Positions 1 to 8,948 of a stretch of DNA of 64,000 nucleotides are shown here, in pieces. The notes below the pieces were generated by a model that saw only the letters and a list, made by a program, of their open reading frames with translations, did no database searches and was not told where the DNA came from. Made by a program: the position numbers and the translations under genes. Source of the DNA: Candidatus Nitrosomarinus catalina. GTDB lineage: Archaea > Thermoproteota > Nitrososphaeria > Nitrososphaerales > Nitrosopumilaceae. Numbering within the stretch: position 1 is the stretch's first letter; each line of letters begins with the position of its first letter. The stretch lies in NCBI RefSeq assembly GCF_002156965.1, contig NZ_CP021324.1, positions 1 to 64,000 of the forward strand. Reading direction: 5' to 3'.

Positions 1-144
1 TTTTTTAAAATTATTTTTTTAGAAAATCTAAAACTAACTAAAAATAATTAATGATAAACTAAACTAGAATTACTATAGTATTCTATACTCTCATAATTGT
101 AATATGTGTATGATGATGTTGTTAGGAAATGAAGGTGTCTGAGT
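1..144. other. AT-rich region before orc1/cdc6, possible origin flank
   Basis: This stretch is almost pure A/T with several T- and A-runs and lies directly upstream of the Orc1/Cdc6 gene. Archaeal replication origins commonly sit next to such a gene in an AT-rich duplex-unwinding region, so an origin here is plausible. I see no clear origin-recognition box, and the window edge cuts the region, so the call is inference from position and composition only. It must also hold the promoter of the gene starting at 145. Confidence 0.3.
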
Positions 145-1347
145 ATGTCTGACCCAATTGACAGAATGCTTGATGCAGCAGAATCTGGAAAATCAATTAT
201 TAAAAATCGTGAGATTTTACATTTTACATATATTCCAAATACCATACTTCATAGAGATTCAGAACAAGAACAAGTTACACAATCACTATTACCAATTCTA
301 AAACAATCTAGACCATCAAATTTACTAGTATATGGAAAACCAGGAACAGGCAAAACATTAGTTGTAAAGAAAGTATTATCTAAAATCCAAGAAAGGGTAG
401 AAAAATCCAATTTTCCAATCAAATTAGTATATTCAAATTCTAAAAACGAGACAACATTATACGGATTATTAGTCAGTTTAGGCAGGCAATTGGGGCTTAA
501 TGAGAAGGAATTACCCACAACAGGACTGGCAATTAGTGAAGTCTTCAAAAGACTACTTAATAGAATCAGAGAGGAAAAACTTAACGCAGTTTTTGTAATT
601 GATGAAATAGATTACCTTGCTCAATTAGTAGTAAAAACTGGTAAAGATATTTTATATCAACTAACCAGAGCAAATGAGCAATTAGAGGTTGGTTCGCTAA
701 CAATGGTAGGAATTTCAAACGATTTAACATTCAAGGAAAAACTTGATCCTAGAGTAATTAGCAGTCTAGGTGAAGAAGAGATTGTATTTACAAATTATAA
801 TGTCGAACAAATTAAAAAAATTCTAGAAGAAAGAATCAACGAATCTTTTATTGAAAACGCCATAGAAGACCCTGCATTAAACCTCTGTGCTGCACTTGCT
901 GGAGGCGAACATGGAGATGCTAGAAGAGCTATAGATTTACTTAGAGTAGCAGGCGAATTGGCAGAAAGACAACAATCTGTTAAAGTCACAATTGAGCATG
1001 TTAGAGAAGCATCTCTAAAAATTGAAGAAAATAAGGAAGAAGCCTCTCTAAAATCATACCCATTACATGAAAAACTGGTACTTTTAGCCATAATGAAGGC
1101 TAATGGATCATCTACTGGTGAGATTTATTCTTCTTACAAAAATCTCTGTAAGGTAGTTGGGAAAGACGGTTTAACTCAAAGACGAGTTACACAAATGCTA
1201 AGTGAAATTGAACTTTCTGGAATTATTTCTGGAAGATTAATTCATCAAGGAATTCATGGAAGAACTAAGAAATACAAATTAACAATTTCTTCAGAAATGA
1301 TAAAAAAATCATTCAAAGACGAATTAACTTTGCAAGATATTATTTGA
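145..1347 (+). CDS. cdc6: Orc1/Cdc6 replication initiator (AAA+ ATPase)
   Basis: This 400-residue protein is an archaeal Orc1/Cdc6-type initiator that binds origins and loads the MCM helicase. The Walker A motif GKPGTGKT is at about residues 64-71 and the Walker B motif VIDEID at about 151-156. The AAA+ lid follows, and the last 100 residues look like the DNA-binding winged helix. Length is normal for the family. The 3' end overlaps the convergent PolD small-subunit gene by 24 bases. Its position at the window edge, next to a replicative polymerase subunit, suggests an origin-proximal locus. Confidence 0.95.
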   Translation: MSDPIDRMLDAAESGKSIIKNREILHFTYIPNTILHRDSEQEQVTQSLLPILKQSRPSNLLVYGKPGTGKTLVVKKVLSKIQERVEKSNFPIKLVYSNSKNETTLYGLLVSLGRQLGLNEKELPTTGLAISEVFKRLLNRIREEKLNAVFVIDEIDYLAQLVVKTGKDILYQLTRANEQLEVGSLTMVGISNDLTFKEKLDPRVISSLGEEEIVFTNYNVEQIKKILEERINESFIENAIEDPALNLCAALAGGEHGDARRAIDLLRVAGELAERQQSVKVTIEHVREASLKIEENKEEASLKSYPLHEKLVLLAIMKANGSSTGEIYSSYKNLCKVVGKDGLTQRRVTQMLSEIELSGIISGRLIHQGIHGRTKKYKLTISSEMIKKSFKDELTLQDII

Positions 1348-2787
1348 GTCTGAACTATAATTTTCATGAAACACTTGGAAAGTCTTTAAATTTACAATAA
1401 TAGCAAGACCTGGATTTGGGACCATTCCAACACTTGCTTGGAAAGGCGTTTGTTTTTGCCAGGAACCTGAATTAACTAGTAAAATTCCCTTGTACATGTC
1501 TAATTGAGCTTTATGAACATGCCCTACATGAAAAATATCTGGAACGTCTTCAATTACCAAAAGATCTTCAACCTCTGGTGCTATTGGTGTTGAACTACCA
1601 TAAACTGGACTTAGGTGTCTAGCTCTAAGAAGATTTTTCATAACATCTGTAGGCCTATCATAACTTAGACCAGGAGTAGTTTTTACAATATCATCTATAC
1701 TTTGACCATGAAACATCAATACTTTTACCCCGTTTAATGAAATTAAGGCTGGATTTCCAACCATCTCAATATTTTCTCTTTCCCACAAACCCGAATTATA
1801 TTTTTGTGGTATTGCAGGTTGAGGTAATGCCCTCCTTCCTGGATCATGGTTTCCAGGCATAACGACAATTTTCACATTTTTTGGAATTTTATCTAACAAA
1901 TCTTCTGCCTTTTGTAATTGTTCTTCAATTGTTTGACAAACCAATTCTTTGTTTTGGTTTGGATAAATTCCAACACCGTCAACCATATCCCCTCCAATGA
2001 GTACAAAACGAACTTTTCTAGCAACAGGATCAGGACTAGATATCCATTTTACAAATTCAACTAATTCGTCTTCCATGAAGTATTTACTTCCAATATGCAA
2101 ATCTGACAAAAATACAACATATACTTCACTTTCTGATTTGTTAATTTTCTGTTCAGGCAAATCAGGCAAAATCAAGTCTTTAATCATTAATCCAGAGTTT
2201 TTGGCTGAAGCAACTCGTGCAATTACAAATTGATCAATTAACAGAGTTCCGGCAGTTTTTTGCAATTCCTCATCAAAAATTATACCCTCAATTGAGCCTG
2301 AAGGGTCTTCTAACACTAATTTTGTGATGTTTCTTTCGGCATTTCGTGTGGTGAGAAGCCCACAAACATACACATCCTTTTCAACCTCCCATTCTTTTTG
2401 AAGCTTTGATTTTACAACTGCAATTGATTTTATTTTCTTGGATTCAGGCCTATCAGAAACAATTCGCTTTAGTTTGTTAAAACGACTTGAAAAAAAAGCA
2501 TTATATCCCTTAACGCCTTCCCCCGAAGTGATTTTTTCTGTAGGATCTGATAGAACCTTAAGATCACTTTGAAGATTTGGATCATCTTTAATTCCTAGAT
2601 AGGTTTCTAAATCATTTTGGTTAATTTGGTATTTTTTTTGCCTAGTTTTTTCTTTAACAATTTCTTTAATTATCTTCTCTAATTTTTTAACATCAGTAAT
2701 ATCATCTAAGATTTTAAATGCATCAGGATGAATTTGAAATCCTTTGTTTAGTGCATAATTAAGTACAAAAGACAATTCCTTTTTCAT
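1324..2787 (-). CDS. polB: DNA polymerase D small subunit (DP1)
   Basis: This 487-residue protein is the small, proofreading-exonuclease subunit of the archaeal replicative polymerase PolD. The C-terminal half carries the Mre11-like calcineurin phosphoesterase motifs in order: DLHIGS, GGDMVDG, GNHD, HGQS and GHVH. An OB-fold region precedes them (around residues 120-210), and the N-terminal region is helical. All metal-binding residues appear intact, so 3'-5' exonuclease activity is expected. The gene converges on and overlaps the 3' end of the Orc1/Cdc6 gene, placing two replication genes together. Confidence 0.93.
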   Translation of the reverse strand: MKKELSFVLNYALNKGFQIHPDAFKILDDITDVKKLEKIIKEIVKEKTRQKKYQINQNDLETYLGIKDDPNLQSDLKVLSDPTEKITSGEGVKGYNAFFSSRFNKLKRIVSDRPESKKIKSIAVVKSKLQKEWEVEKDVYVCGLLTTRNAERNITKLVLEDPSGSIEGIIFDEELQKTAGTLLIDQFVIARVASAKNSGLMIKDLILPDLPEQKINKSESEVYVVFLSDLHIGSKYFMEDELVEFVKWISSPDPVARKVRFVLIGGDMVDGVGIYPNQNKELVCQTIEEQLQKAEDLLDKIPKNVKIVVMPGNHDPGRRALPQPAIPQKYNSGLWERENIEMVGNPALISLNGVKVLMFHGQSIDDIVKTTPGLSYDRPTDVMKNLLRARHLSPVYGSSTPIAPEVEDLLVIEDVPDIFHVGHVHKAQLDMYKGILLVNSGSWQKQTPFQASVGMVPNPGLAIIVNLKTFQVFHENYSSDSNNILQS

Positions 2788-2863
2788 ATCAAAAAATACT
2801 ATTTGGTTTAATTAAATCTGCTCCAAACTAACCCTCAAATATTGTTCATCAACGCAAACCTAT

Positions 2864-3400
2864 ATGAATAAAAACAGAATTATTTTATTTTTTATATTCC
2901 TAACAATATTTACAATAATTTTTCAACTAGGTTCAATGTCCACTGTTAGTCAAGAAGAAGCAGATTTGTTTATGGAGGAATTTGAAAAACTTGTTTTAGA
3001 TATTGATGCTTTTGGAATTTTTGTACATAATACAACCATTGCACTACCTATGTTTATTCCAGGATTTGGAATTTTTTGGGGATTGTTTTCATCATGGTCA
3101 ACAGGATACGCATTTGCAGCAATTGCAACTTCTGTGCCTGAAATAGCTAATATTTCACCACTAACAATATTGTTTTTAACTCCATTTGGACTTATGGAGA
3201 TTTCTGCATACTCATTAGGAATTTCCAGGAGTTTTATTTTGATTAAAGCAATTTTTACAAAATCAAGTCTATTTCAATTTATCAAACCCACAATTATTGA
3301 GATTGGTATTGTAATTGGACTTCTTTTAGCAGGTGGATATATTGAATTTTACATGATAGAATTAGTTGAAAATGAGAGTCTTGAAATACCTGGTTTTTAA
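2864..3400 (+). CDS. SpoIIM/DUF95-like integral membrane protein
   Basis: This 178-residue membrane protein begins with a hydrophobic segment (about residues 5-25) and has three further membrane spans. The central region, with a PGFGIFWG stretch followed by a TPFGLMEISAYSLG stretch, matches the conserved pattern of the stage II sporulation protein M (DUF95) family. Archaeal members are widespread and of unknown function; there is no sporulation role here. It is transcribed divergently from the PolD small-subunit gene across a 76-base gap. Family assignment is from pattern recognition; function is not known. Confidence 0.7.
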   Translation: MNKNRIILFFIFLTIFTIIFQLGSMSTVSQEEADLFMEEFEKLVLDIDAFGIFVHNTTIALPMFIPGFGIFWGLFSSWSTGYAFAAIATSVPEIANISPLTILFLTPFGLMEISAYSLGISRSFILIKAIFTKSSLFQFIKPTIIEIGIVIGLLLAGGYIEFYMIELVENESLEIPGF

Positions 3401-3409
3401 TTTAGATAT

Positions 3410-4126
3410 TTAATTTTCCCACTGCCACCTATAATTCATGTAAGAATCTAAACTTGCCTGATTAAACACCATTACTGATAAATCAGAAAACTCTTTTCCT
3501 TCTAATTCCTTGACAGTTCCTTCAAAATTAGTTTCATTCTCAGTAGTAATTGCCTCATAAACATGAACTTTCATTTTTGTTGTATCAAAACCATTTTCTC
3601 GAAGATAGACTGCTATTTCTGATGGCATAAAATGCTTGTCAGGCTGTTTTGGCCACGGTCTTGGAACCAATACCACACTAAAACCATCTATCAATGCTTT
3701 TTGCAATTCCAATTTTTTATCCTCAATAGGAGTTGTTACATGCATTGTAATTACTTTGGATTTATCTAAAGGAACCTTGGCCCTTGATGCAGCCACTTGA
3801 AAAGAACTAATTCCTGGAATAATATCTACATCTCCAAAAATTTCAATTAATCTATCAACTACTTCTGATTCTGAAAAATTTACATCTCCTGTAAATGGAA
3901 TTACTAACGTTCTGTCACCCAGTTCAGGTAAAATTTTTTGATAAGATTTTTCTTGATCATTCATAGTAATTTCATAAATTTCCTTACCCTCAATGAAATT
4001 CTCTATCGTCTTTAGGGTGTATTTGTAGCCAATCAAAATATCACAATTTTGAATGATTTCTTTTACAATTTCTGTCACATATTTAGGAGAACCAGGCCCA
4101 ACACCGACAGCGTAAACTTTACCCAA
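3410..4126 (-). CDS. cbiE: Cobalt-precorrin-7 C5-methyltransferase CbiE
   Basis: This 238-residue enzyme belongs to the tetrapyrrole SAM-methyltransferase family. The N-terminal glycine-rich loop (VGVGPGSPKYVT, residues 7-18) and the central PGISSF segment at about residue 124 are diagnostic of this fold. Overall order and length fit CbiE, which methylates C5 of the corrin ring during anaerobic cobalamin synthesis. Partners in the same pathway occur at 46.4 kb (cbiT), 48.4 kb (cbiL) and 49.1 kb (cbiF). CbiE and CbiT catalyse successive steps and are often fused, but here they are far apart. Confidence 0.85.
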   Translation of the reverse strand: MGKVYAVGVGPGSPKYVTEIVKEIIQNCDILIGYKYTLKTIENFIEGKEIYEITMNDQEKSYQKILPELGDRTLVIPFTGDVNFSESEVVDRLIEIFGDVDIIPGISSFQVAASRAKVPLDKSKVITMHVTTPIEDKKLELQKALIDGFSVVLVPRPWPKQPDKHFMPSEIAVYLRENGFDTTKMKVHVYEAITTENETNFEGTVKELEGKEFSDLSVMVFNQASLDSYMNYRWQWEN

Positions 4127-4140
4127 CTTTATTTCATAAA

Positions 4141-4620
4141 TTATTGCCTTTCTTTAACATATTGAACAAAAGGCTCCCAATCTACTTTTAGAAACTTGGT
4201 TGGCTCTTTTAGGGGATATTTTACCCAATCTTGGGCTACAGAATACTGAAAATTCTCTTTTTTACCATTTTTTTCATATTCTAAAAACAAAACACTACCC
4301 CATGTCTCTTCTTTAAATTCAATCTTATCAATTTCTTTAAATTCTAATTCAACATTTTTACTATTTTCAACATCACTTACAAGATCCTCTTCATTATATC
4401 CATCATGACGAATCATTGTATTTTTAGATTTGAGAAAAGTAATCACTTGTCTTTGTGTAATTGCTTTCCACCAACTCATTTTTGATTCGGTTTTGTGAAC
4501 AAATGATAAGTGCTTATCAGTTAATACCAACATTCCTTCTCTTCCACCAACTGAAAAAAACTTTTTAGATTCTCTCCACACTGAAACTACGTGTGCCTGA
4601 ATCTTTTCATCAGGTTGCAT
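4141..4620 (-). CDS. Conserved protein, possible PH/GRAM-like fold
   Basis: This 159-residue soluble protein has no signal peptide or membrane span. The N-terminal half (GREGMLVLTDKHLSFVHK) has the alternating strand pattern of bacterial PH or GRAM-like domains, where a ligand or membrane-binding barrel is preceded by a short leader. A WW pair and several conserved-looking tryptophans follow. It lies 14 bases upstream of cbiE on the same strand, so the two are probably co-transcribed, but nothing visible ties it to cobalamin. I do not recognise a specific family. Confidence 0.6.
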   Translation of the reverse strand: MQPDEKIQAHVVSVWRESKKFFSVGGREGMLVLTDKHLSFVHKTESKMSWWKAITQRQVITFLKSKNTMIRHDGYNEEDLVSDVENSKNVELEFKEIDKIEFKEETWGSVLFLEYEKNGKKENFQYSVAQDWVKYPLKEPTKFLKVDWEPFVQYVKERQ

Positions 4621-4692
4621 ATCAAAGATTTGTCTGACTTTGTTAAAAACTAATACAATTGCCTTTTAAGTGAGATATTTTTTTTACAACTA

Positions 4693-6228
4693 TTGAAAAA
4701 AATTCTTTTAACTTTAATTTTTTCTTTATTTATTGTAACTTTAACTAATTATGCATTTGCACAACATTATGAAGATCCTCTAGTAGTTTTAGAAACAACT
4801 CAAGGAGAAATTATTATTGAATTATTTCATATTGATGCACCCAATCACTCAGAAAATTTTCTTTTATTATCAAAAACTGGATATTATGATGGTATATTAT
4901 TTCATAGAATCATTCCTGGATTTATGATTCAAAGTGGTGATCCTAATTCAATTAATGGTGATCCAAATACGTGGGGACAGGGTGGCAATGGAAGTATATC
5001 TGACAGAATTAACGCAGAATTTAACAACATTAAACATGATAGAGGAATTGTTTCAATGGCAAGAGCACAAGATCCAAACAGTGCAGGCTCTCAATTTTTT
5101 ATTGTTCATAAAGATTCACATTTTCTTGATGAACAGTATACTGTTTTTGGTAGGATTGTAACTGAATCAAGTTTTGAAACTCTTGATAAAATTGCAGCAG
5201 TTCAAACTGGAACCAATGACAGACCAACTAATCCTGAACAAGTTAGAATCATTAAAACTACACTAGTCGAACGTTCAGAAATTTCAAATATAATGAATCT
5301 TTCAGAACCTTCTCGTACAGGTTCTACAGTTACTGGTACACCTGAATTTACAATCTTTGAAAACCAGGATCTTGACGTGAAATTCACAGTACCAGTAGGA
5401 TGGATGTTACAACAACCACCAAAATCTAGTCCAGATTCTCCTGATATTGTAGCTGTTGGGGCATTAAAAGATGGATTTAACCCTAACATTTCATTAACAA
5501 TTAAAGAAGCAACTGGAAAAACTATGGATGATTTAATATTTGAAAAAAATCAAATTCTTGATCAAGCAGTATATTTGAATAAATTGGAAATATTAAATCA
5601 AGAAAAAATAAAATCTAATGTTTATCAAACTGAAGCTATTGCTAATTTTGTAGTTAATGATGTTGAATTAAAAATTAAATTTATAGAAGCAATGATACTT
5701 AATAATGAAAAATTGTATACTTTTGCATATAGTAATACTGTAGAAAATTTTGATAATGATTTTTCAAAATTTAATGATTCATTAAATTCATTTGAAATAA
5801 TATCTCAACAATCTTCTGAATCAAAATCTGCTGAAGGAAATATAGGGCAACAAACTGAAGAAGGTGGAGGTTGTCTAATTGCAACAGCAACATACGGTTC
5901 TGAAATGTCGCAACAAGTTCAGCAACTCAGAGAACTACGAGACAATCAATTACTACAAACAGAATCCGGAAAACAATTCATGGGAGCATTCAACGACGTC
6001 TACTATTCATTCTCACCAGTTATAGCAGATTATGAAAGAGAAAATCCTCTTTTCAAAGAAGCAGTAAAGATTGCAATCACTCCGATGATTTCTACTTTAT
6101 CTCTAATGGAAAATGCTGAAACTGAGTTAGAAGTTTTAGGATTAGGATTGTCAGTGATTACATTGAATATTGGAATGTATCTGGGAATTCCAGCAATTAT
6201 TATTTTTGGAATTAAGAAAAGAAATTAA
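4693..6228 (+). CDS. Secreted cyclophilin PPIase with CFI-box C-terminal anchor domain
   Basis: This 511-residue protein starts at a TTG codon that gives a clean signal peptide (KKILLTLIFSLFIV...YAFA). Residues about 28-195 are a cyclophilin-type peptidyl-prolyl isomerase with the FHRIIPGFMIQSGDP, QFFI and VFG(R) motifs. Residues about 225-375 resemble a PsbP/DcrB-like domain. A CFI-box C-terminal domain beginning GGGCLIATATYG at about residue 391 ends in a membrane span and a basic tail. The product is therefore expected on the outer face of the membrane, helping secreted proteins fold. The last 120 residues are almost identical to those of the protein at 47083-48216. Confidence 0.88.
   Translation: MKKILLTLIFSLFIVTLTNYAFAQHYEDPLVVLETTQGEIIIELFHIDAPNHSENFLLLSKTGYYDGILFHRIIPGFMIQSGDPNSINGDPNTWGQGGNGSISDRINAEFNNIKHDRGIVSMARAQDPNSAGSQFFIVHKDSHFLDEQYTVFGRIVTESSFETLDKIAAVQTGTNDRPTNPEQVRIIKTTLVERSEISNIMNLSEPSRTGSTVTGTPEFTIFENQDLDVKFTVPVGWMLQQPPKSSPDSPDIVAVGALKDGFNPNISLTIKEATGKTMDDLIFEKNQILDQAVYLNKLEILNQEKIKSNVYQTEAIANFVVNDVELKIKFIEAMILNNEKLYTFAYSNTVENFDNDFSKFNDSLNSFEIISQQSSESKSAEGNIGQQTEEGGGCLIATATYGSEMSQQVQQLRELRDNQLLQTESGKQFMGAFNDVYYSFSPVIADYERENPLFKEAVKIAITPMISTLSLMENAETELEVLGLGLSVITLNIGMYLGIPAIIIFGIKKRN
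5863..6228 (+). repeat. CFI-box cassette, copy 1
   Basis: This segment encodes the Cys-containing CFI-box domain plus terminal membrane span of the cyclophilin. It is highly similar at DNA level to 47848-48216, including synonymous positions over the first 110 bases. That points to recent duplication or gene conversion between the two loci. Confidence 0.8.
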
Positions 6229-6234
6229 TTTTTT

Positions 6235-7593
6235 TTACCAAACATCGTCTACTTCATCAAGTTCTTTGTATTCTTTTTCAGTTTCTTGTTTGATATAATT
6301 CAGTCTTGAAACATCTCTATCAAAAAACAAATCTATCATCCAATCAAGAAATACGCGTGTTTTTTTATCAAATGTTGGTACCTTTGACAAATACACATTT
6401 CTCCAAATCAGCCATGCTAAAAATCCTGATATATTCATACCAAGAATCGTTGCAATACCAGTTCTTTTACCAATTATTGCTAACTGACCTTTAGATTCAT
6501 AAACAAATTTTTCTTTTTCAGAATTTTTAACTATGGCAATTAAATTTTTAGCAGCTAATTTTGCTTGGGCTTCTGCAATTTGTGCAGTTGGAGGCAATGG
6601 TCTGTTAGTAGTTGGGTCTACAAACAATGCACAATCCCCAATTGCAAAAACTCCTGGAAATTCTTTAAGCTCCAAAAATTTATTGACTACAATTTTTCCT
6701 TTATCTGTTTTAAACATTGATCTTTTAATTGTACTAACAGAAGTAATTCCTGCAGTCCAAATTAGTGTTTTTGTAATTATAGAACTAACTTCAGATTGAT
6801 CTATGGAGTCTTTTGGTGTTTCATCCAACGATTTTATCATTACTTCATTTCCGTCAAAACTAGTTACTGCTTTTTTTAATTGAATATCCATTCCTCTTTT
6901 TGTTAATTGTTCTCTTGCAAAATTTGCTAATTTTTTATTTGCACCACCTAAAATTTCCCCCATTGCTTCTAATACAATTACTTTGACATCCTCTTTTTGG
7001 ATTGTTGGATAATGTTTTGTTGCATCAAAAAGTAAATCCAATAATTCTCCAGCAGTTTCAATTCCTGCATAACCTCCACCGACTACTACAAAATTTAACA
7101 TGCCTTTTCTTAGGATTGGATCAGTCTCATTTTCTGCTTGTTCAAGCATATCAATAACTCTATTTCGTAATAATACTGCGTCATTGAGTGTCTTCATTGT
7201 ATATGCATTTTTTTCAACATCAGCCATGCCAAAAAAATTAGTTTCACTGCCTAGTGCAACTACTAAAAAATCATAATGGATTGAAATGCTTCTTTTATCC
7301 CTAGTTCCCCATAATGTCACTAATTTTCCATGCGGATCAATGTTCTTTATTCGTCCTTCATAGAATTTTGTTTTTTTACATATTGTTCGAATTGGGAAAA
7401 CTATGTGCCTAGTCTCAATCATTCCTGAGGCTACTTGAGGTAACATTGGAGTAAATAATAGAAAATTATCTTCTCCTATCATTACCAACTCCGTTTCAGG
7501 ATCATTTCCAAATTCTTTTTCTAATTTTTTTGCACATTCTACTGCTGCAAATCCACTTCCTAAAATAACAATTTTCTTCTTATTTTTTACCAA
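6235..7593 (-). CDS. ndh: Type II NADH dehydrogenase-like FAD oxidoreductase
   Basis: This 452-residue flavoprotein has an N-terminal FAD-binding loop (GSGFAAVECA, residues 12-21), a central NAD-binding loop (VVGGGYAGIETAGEL, about residues 168-182) and the second FAD motif AIGDCALF near residue 317. A C-terminal amphipathic or hydrophobic segment (NISGFLAWLIWRNVYL) could anchor it to the membrane, as in NDH-2 enzymes. Such proteins pass electrons from NAD(P)H to quinone without pumping protons. Sulfide:quinone reductases share the fold, but their redox-active cysteine pair is not evident here. It converges with the cyclophilin gene. Confidence 0.85.
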   Translation of the reverse strand: MVKNKKKIVILGSGFAAVECAKKLEKEFGNDPETELVMIGEDNFLLFTPMLPQVASGMIETRHIVFPIRTICKKTKFYEGRIKNIDPHGKLVTLWGTRDKRSISIHYDFLVVALGSETNFFGMADVEKNAYTMKTLNDAVLLRNRVIDMLEQAENETDPILRKGMLNFVVVGGGYAGIETAGELLDLLFDATKHYPTIQKEDVKVIVLEAMGEILGGANKKLANFAREQLTKRGMDIQLKKAVTSFDGNEVMIKSLDETPKDSIDQSEVSSIITKTLIWTAGITSVSTIKRSMFKTDKGKIVVNKFLELKEFPGVFAIGDCALFVDPTTNRPLPPTAQIAEAQAKLAAKNLIAIVKNSEKEKFVYESKGQLAIIGKRTGIATILGMNISGFLAWLIWRNVYLSKVPTFDKKTRVFLDWMIDLFFDRDVSRLNYIKQETEKEYKELDEVDDVW

Positions 7594-7660
7594 TTACTGA
7601 CTTTTGTATCTTGAATAATTAAAGGGTGTTAATTGAAATTAAAGTAATGGCACTAGTCTG

Positions 7661-8323
7661 TTATTTTCTCATAATATCTGAATGTAAAATATCATATGCT
7701 CTTGATGAATCTCTTTCATTCAGAATTATTGTAATGTTGTCTTGACTGAAAAATGCATTAACTAATTCTACACCATTTGCATGTAATACCTCTGCAACAT
7801 AAGATACTACATCAGACTGATTCTGGGAACTTGGAATTGAAATTCTTATTTTTGCTAATCCAGTACTAAACATATCTTCTCTTTCTGAAACACTGTTGAA
7901 AATTTTTCTAATATCATCCATATCTTCAGTAAGGAATCTAAATGAGTCAGATAATCTAAAAAATTCGTAATCATTTGTTACCTTTGAAAATTTGTCTAAA
8001 ATTGACATAGGATCCATTTCATTTGAATCCTTTACAGAAAATCTGACATCCATAATTCCATCAGTTAAAGCTAATCTTGCATTTTTCAAAACTGATTCTT
8101 CTTTCATTTCTTCTTTAGTTTCAAATGAATCTGCATATCTTTTGATTGCAACAACAACTGTGTTCAGATTAACAGAATTTCCTAAAATTTTTTCTATTTC
8201 TGGTTGAATCTTAACTGCCAATGCTGTATAATTTATCAAATCCATTTTCATGCAATCATAAATTGATCTATTTCTGGTAATGACTTCTCTAACAACTTCT
8301 GGAACAGACATTACTGATCTCAT
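7661..8323 (-). CDS. ACT-domain-like conserved archaeal protein
   Basis: This 220-residue soluble protein has two parts. The N-terminal 70 residues are helical and look like a small helix-turn-helix or dimerisation region. The rest contains two alpha/beta segments, the last (LAKIRISIPSSQ...VAEVLHANGVELVNAFFSQDNITIIL) typical of ACT ligand-binding domains. Such proteins often sense amino acids or regulate enzymes or genes. The alternative start Met5 is equally possible. It is divergent from hsp20; whether it acts on that promoter cannot be told from the sequence. Confidence 0.65.
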   Translation of the reverse strand: MRSVMSVPEVVREVITRNRSIYDCMKMDLINYTALAVKIQPEIEKILGNSVNLNTVVVAIKRYADSFETKEEMKEESVLKNARLALTDGIMDVRFSVKDSNEMDPMSILDKFSKVTNDYEFFRLSDSFRFLTEDMDDIRKIFNSVSEREDMFSTGLAKIRISIPSSQNQSDVVSYVAEVLHANGVELVNAFFSQDNITIILNERDSSRAYDILHSDIMRK

Positions 8324-8383
8324 AAAATTTATTATATTATGTCAGTTATAATAGGATTATGTAATAATATTGATATTAATTCA

Positions 8384-8427
8384 ATATATTTATATAATGT
8401 AATACATATTACATTGTGTAGATAAAT
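8384..8427 (+). promoter_or_regulatory. hsp20 promoter with perfect 20-bp palindromic operator
   Basis: A TATA-like stretch spans about 8384-8395. It is followed at 8396-8415 by a perfect palindrome made of 9-base arms AATGTAATA and TATTACATT around a CA spacer. The start codon is at 8428, so the palindrome sits between TATA box and start, where a bound dimeric repressor would block RNA polymerase. A second weaker inverted repeat (ATTGA/TCAAT) lies just upstream at about 8369-8385. The palindrome is seen directly; the regulator is unknown. Confidence 0.7.
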
Positions 8428-8922
8428 ATGACAAGTTTCTTTGATACCGAAATTGATAGAATCTTCAAAAAAATGTCTGAATCATTTTTTGATGCAAATG
8501 GCATGAATGAAGAATTCAACGGTAATTCCAATTCTGGCCCGATTTTTTATGGTTATACAATGACCATTGGTCCAGATGGAAAACCTTCTGTGCAAGAATT
8601 TGGAAACGCAAAACCAGATCGTCTCCCTGTTTCTAATGCCAGAGAAGCAATTGTTGATACAATTGTAGATGAAAAAGAAAAAGTAGTAAAACTCATAGCT
8701 GAAATGCCAGGAGTTGAAAAAACTGATGTCAAAATTTTAGTTGACAAAAATGTTGTAAATATAACTGCAGAACGTGGTGATAAAAAATATCACTGCAAAG
8801 TTCCACTTCAACATAAAGTTGATGAAAATTCTGCAAAAGCTACTTACAAAAATGGAATCTTGCAATTGGTTTTCAAACTAGTTGTAGAAAAACAAACTGG
8901 TAAAAAAGTGGAGGTTGAATAA
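8428..8922 (+). CDS. hsp20: Small heat-shock protein, Hsp20/alpha-crystallin family
   Basis: This 164-residue protein has a flexible N-terminal arm of about 70 residues and a C-terminal alpha-crystallin domain (about residues 75-160) with the family pattern KLIAEMPGVEKTDVKI...NGILQLVFKL. It acts as an ATP-independent holdase for unfolding proteins in the cytoplasm. A CDC48 ATPase gene follows 26 bases downstream on the same strand, so both are probably expressed together in protein quality control. Its promoter carries a perfect palindrome likely to bind a stress regulator. Confidence 0.92.
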   Translation: MTSFFDTEIDRIFKKMSESFFDANGMNEEFNGNSNSGPIFYGYTMTIGPDGKPSVQEFGNAKPDRLPVSNAREAIVDTIVDEKEKVVKLIAEMPGVEKTDVKILVDKNVVNITAERGDKKYHCKVPLQHKVDENSAKATYKNGILQLVFKLVVEKQTGKKVEVE

Positions 8923-8948
8923 CCCCCCTTCCTATTTTTTGAGGCTTT

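Noticed and set aside
110..142. Possible C/D-box small RNA (ATGATGA at 110-116, CTGA at 139-142) upstream of cdc6
   Set aside because: Only 22 bases separate the boxes, no internal D' and C' pair is seen, and no terminal stem flanks them. The motifs occur easily by chance in this leader.
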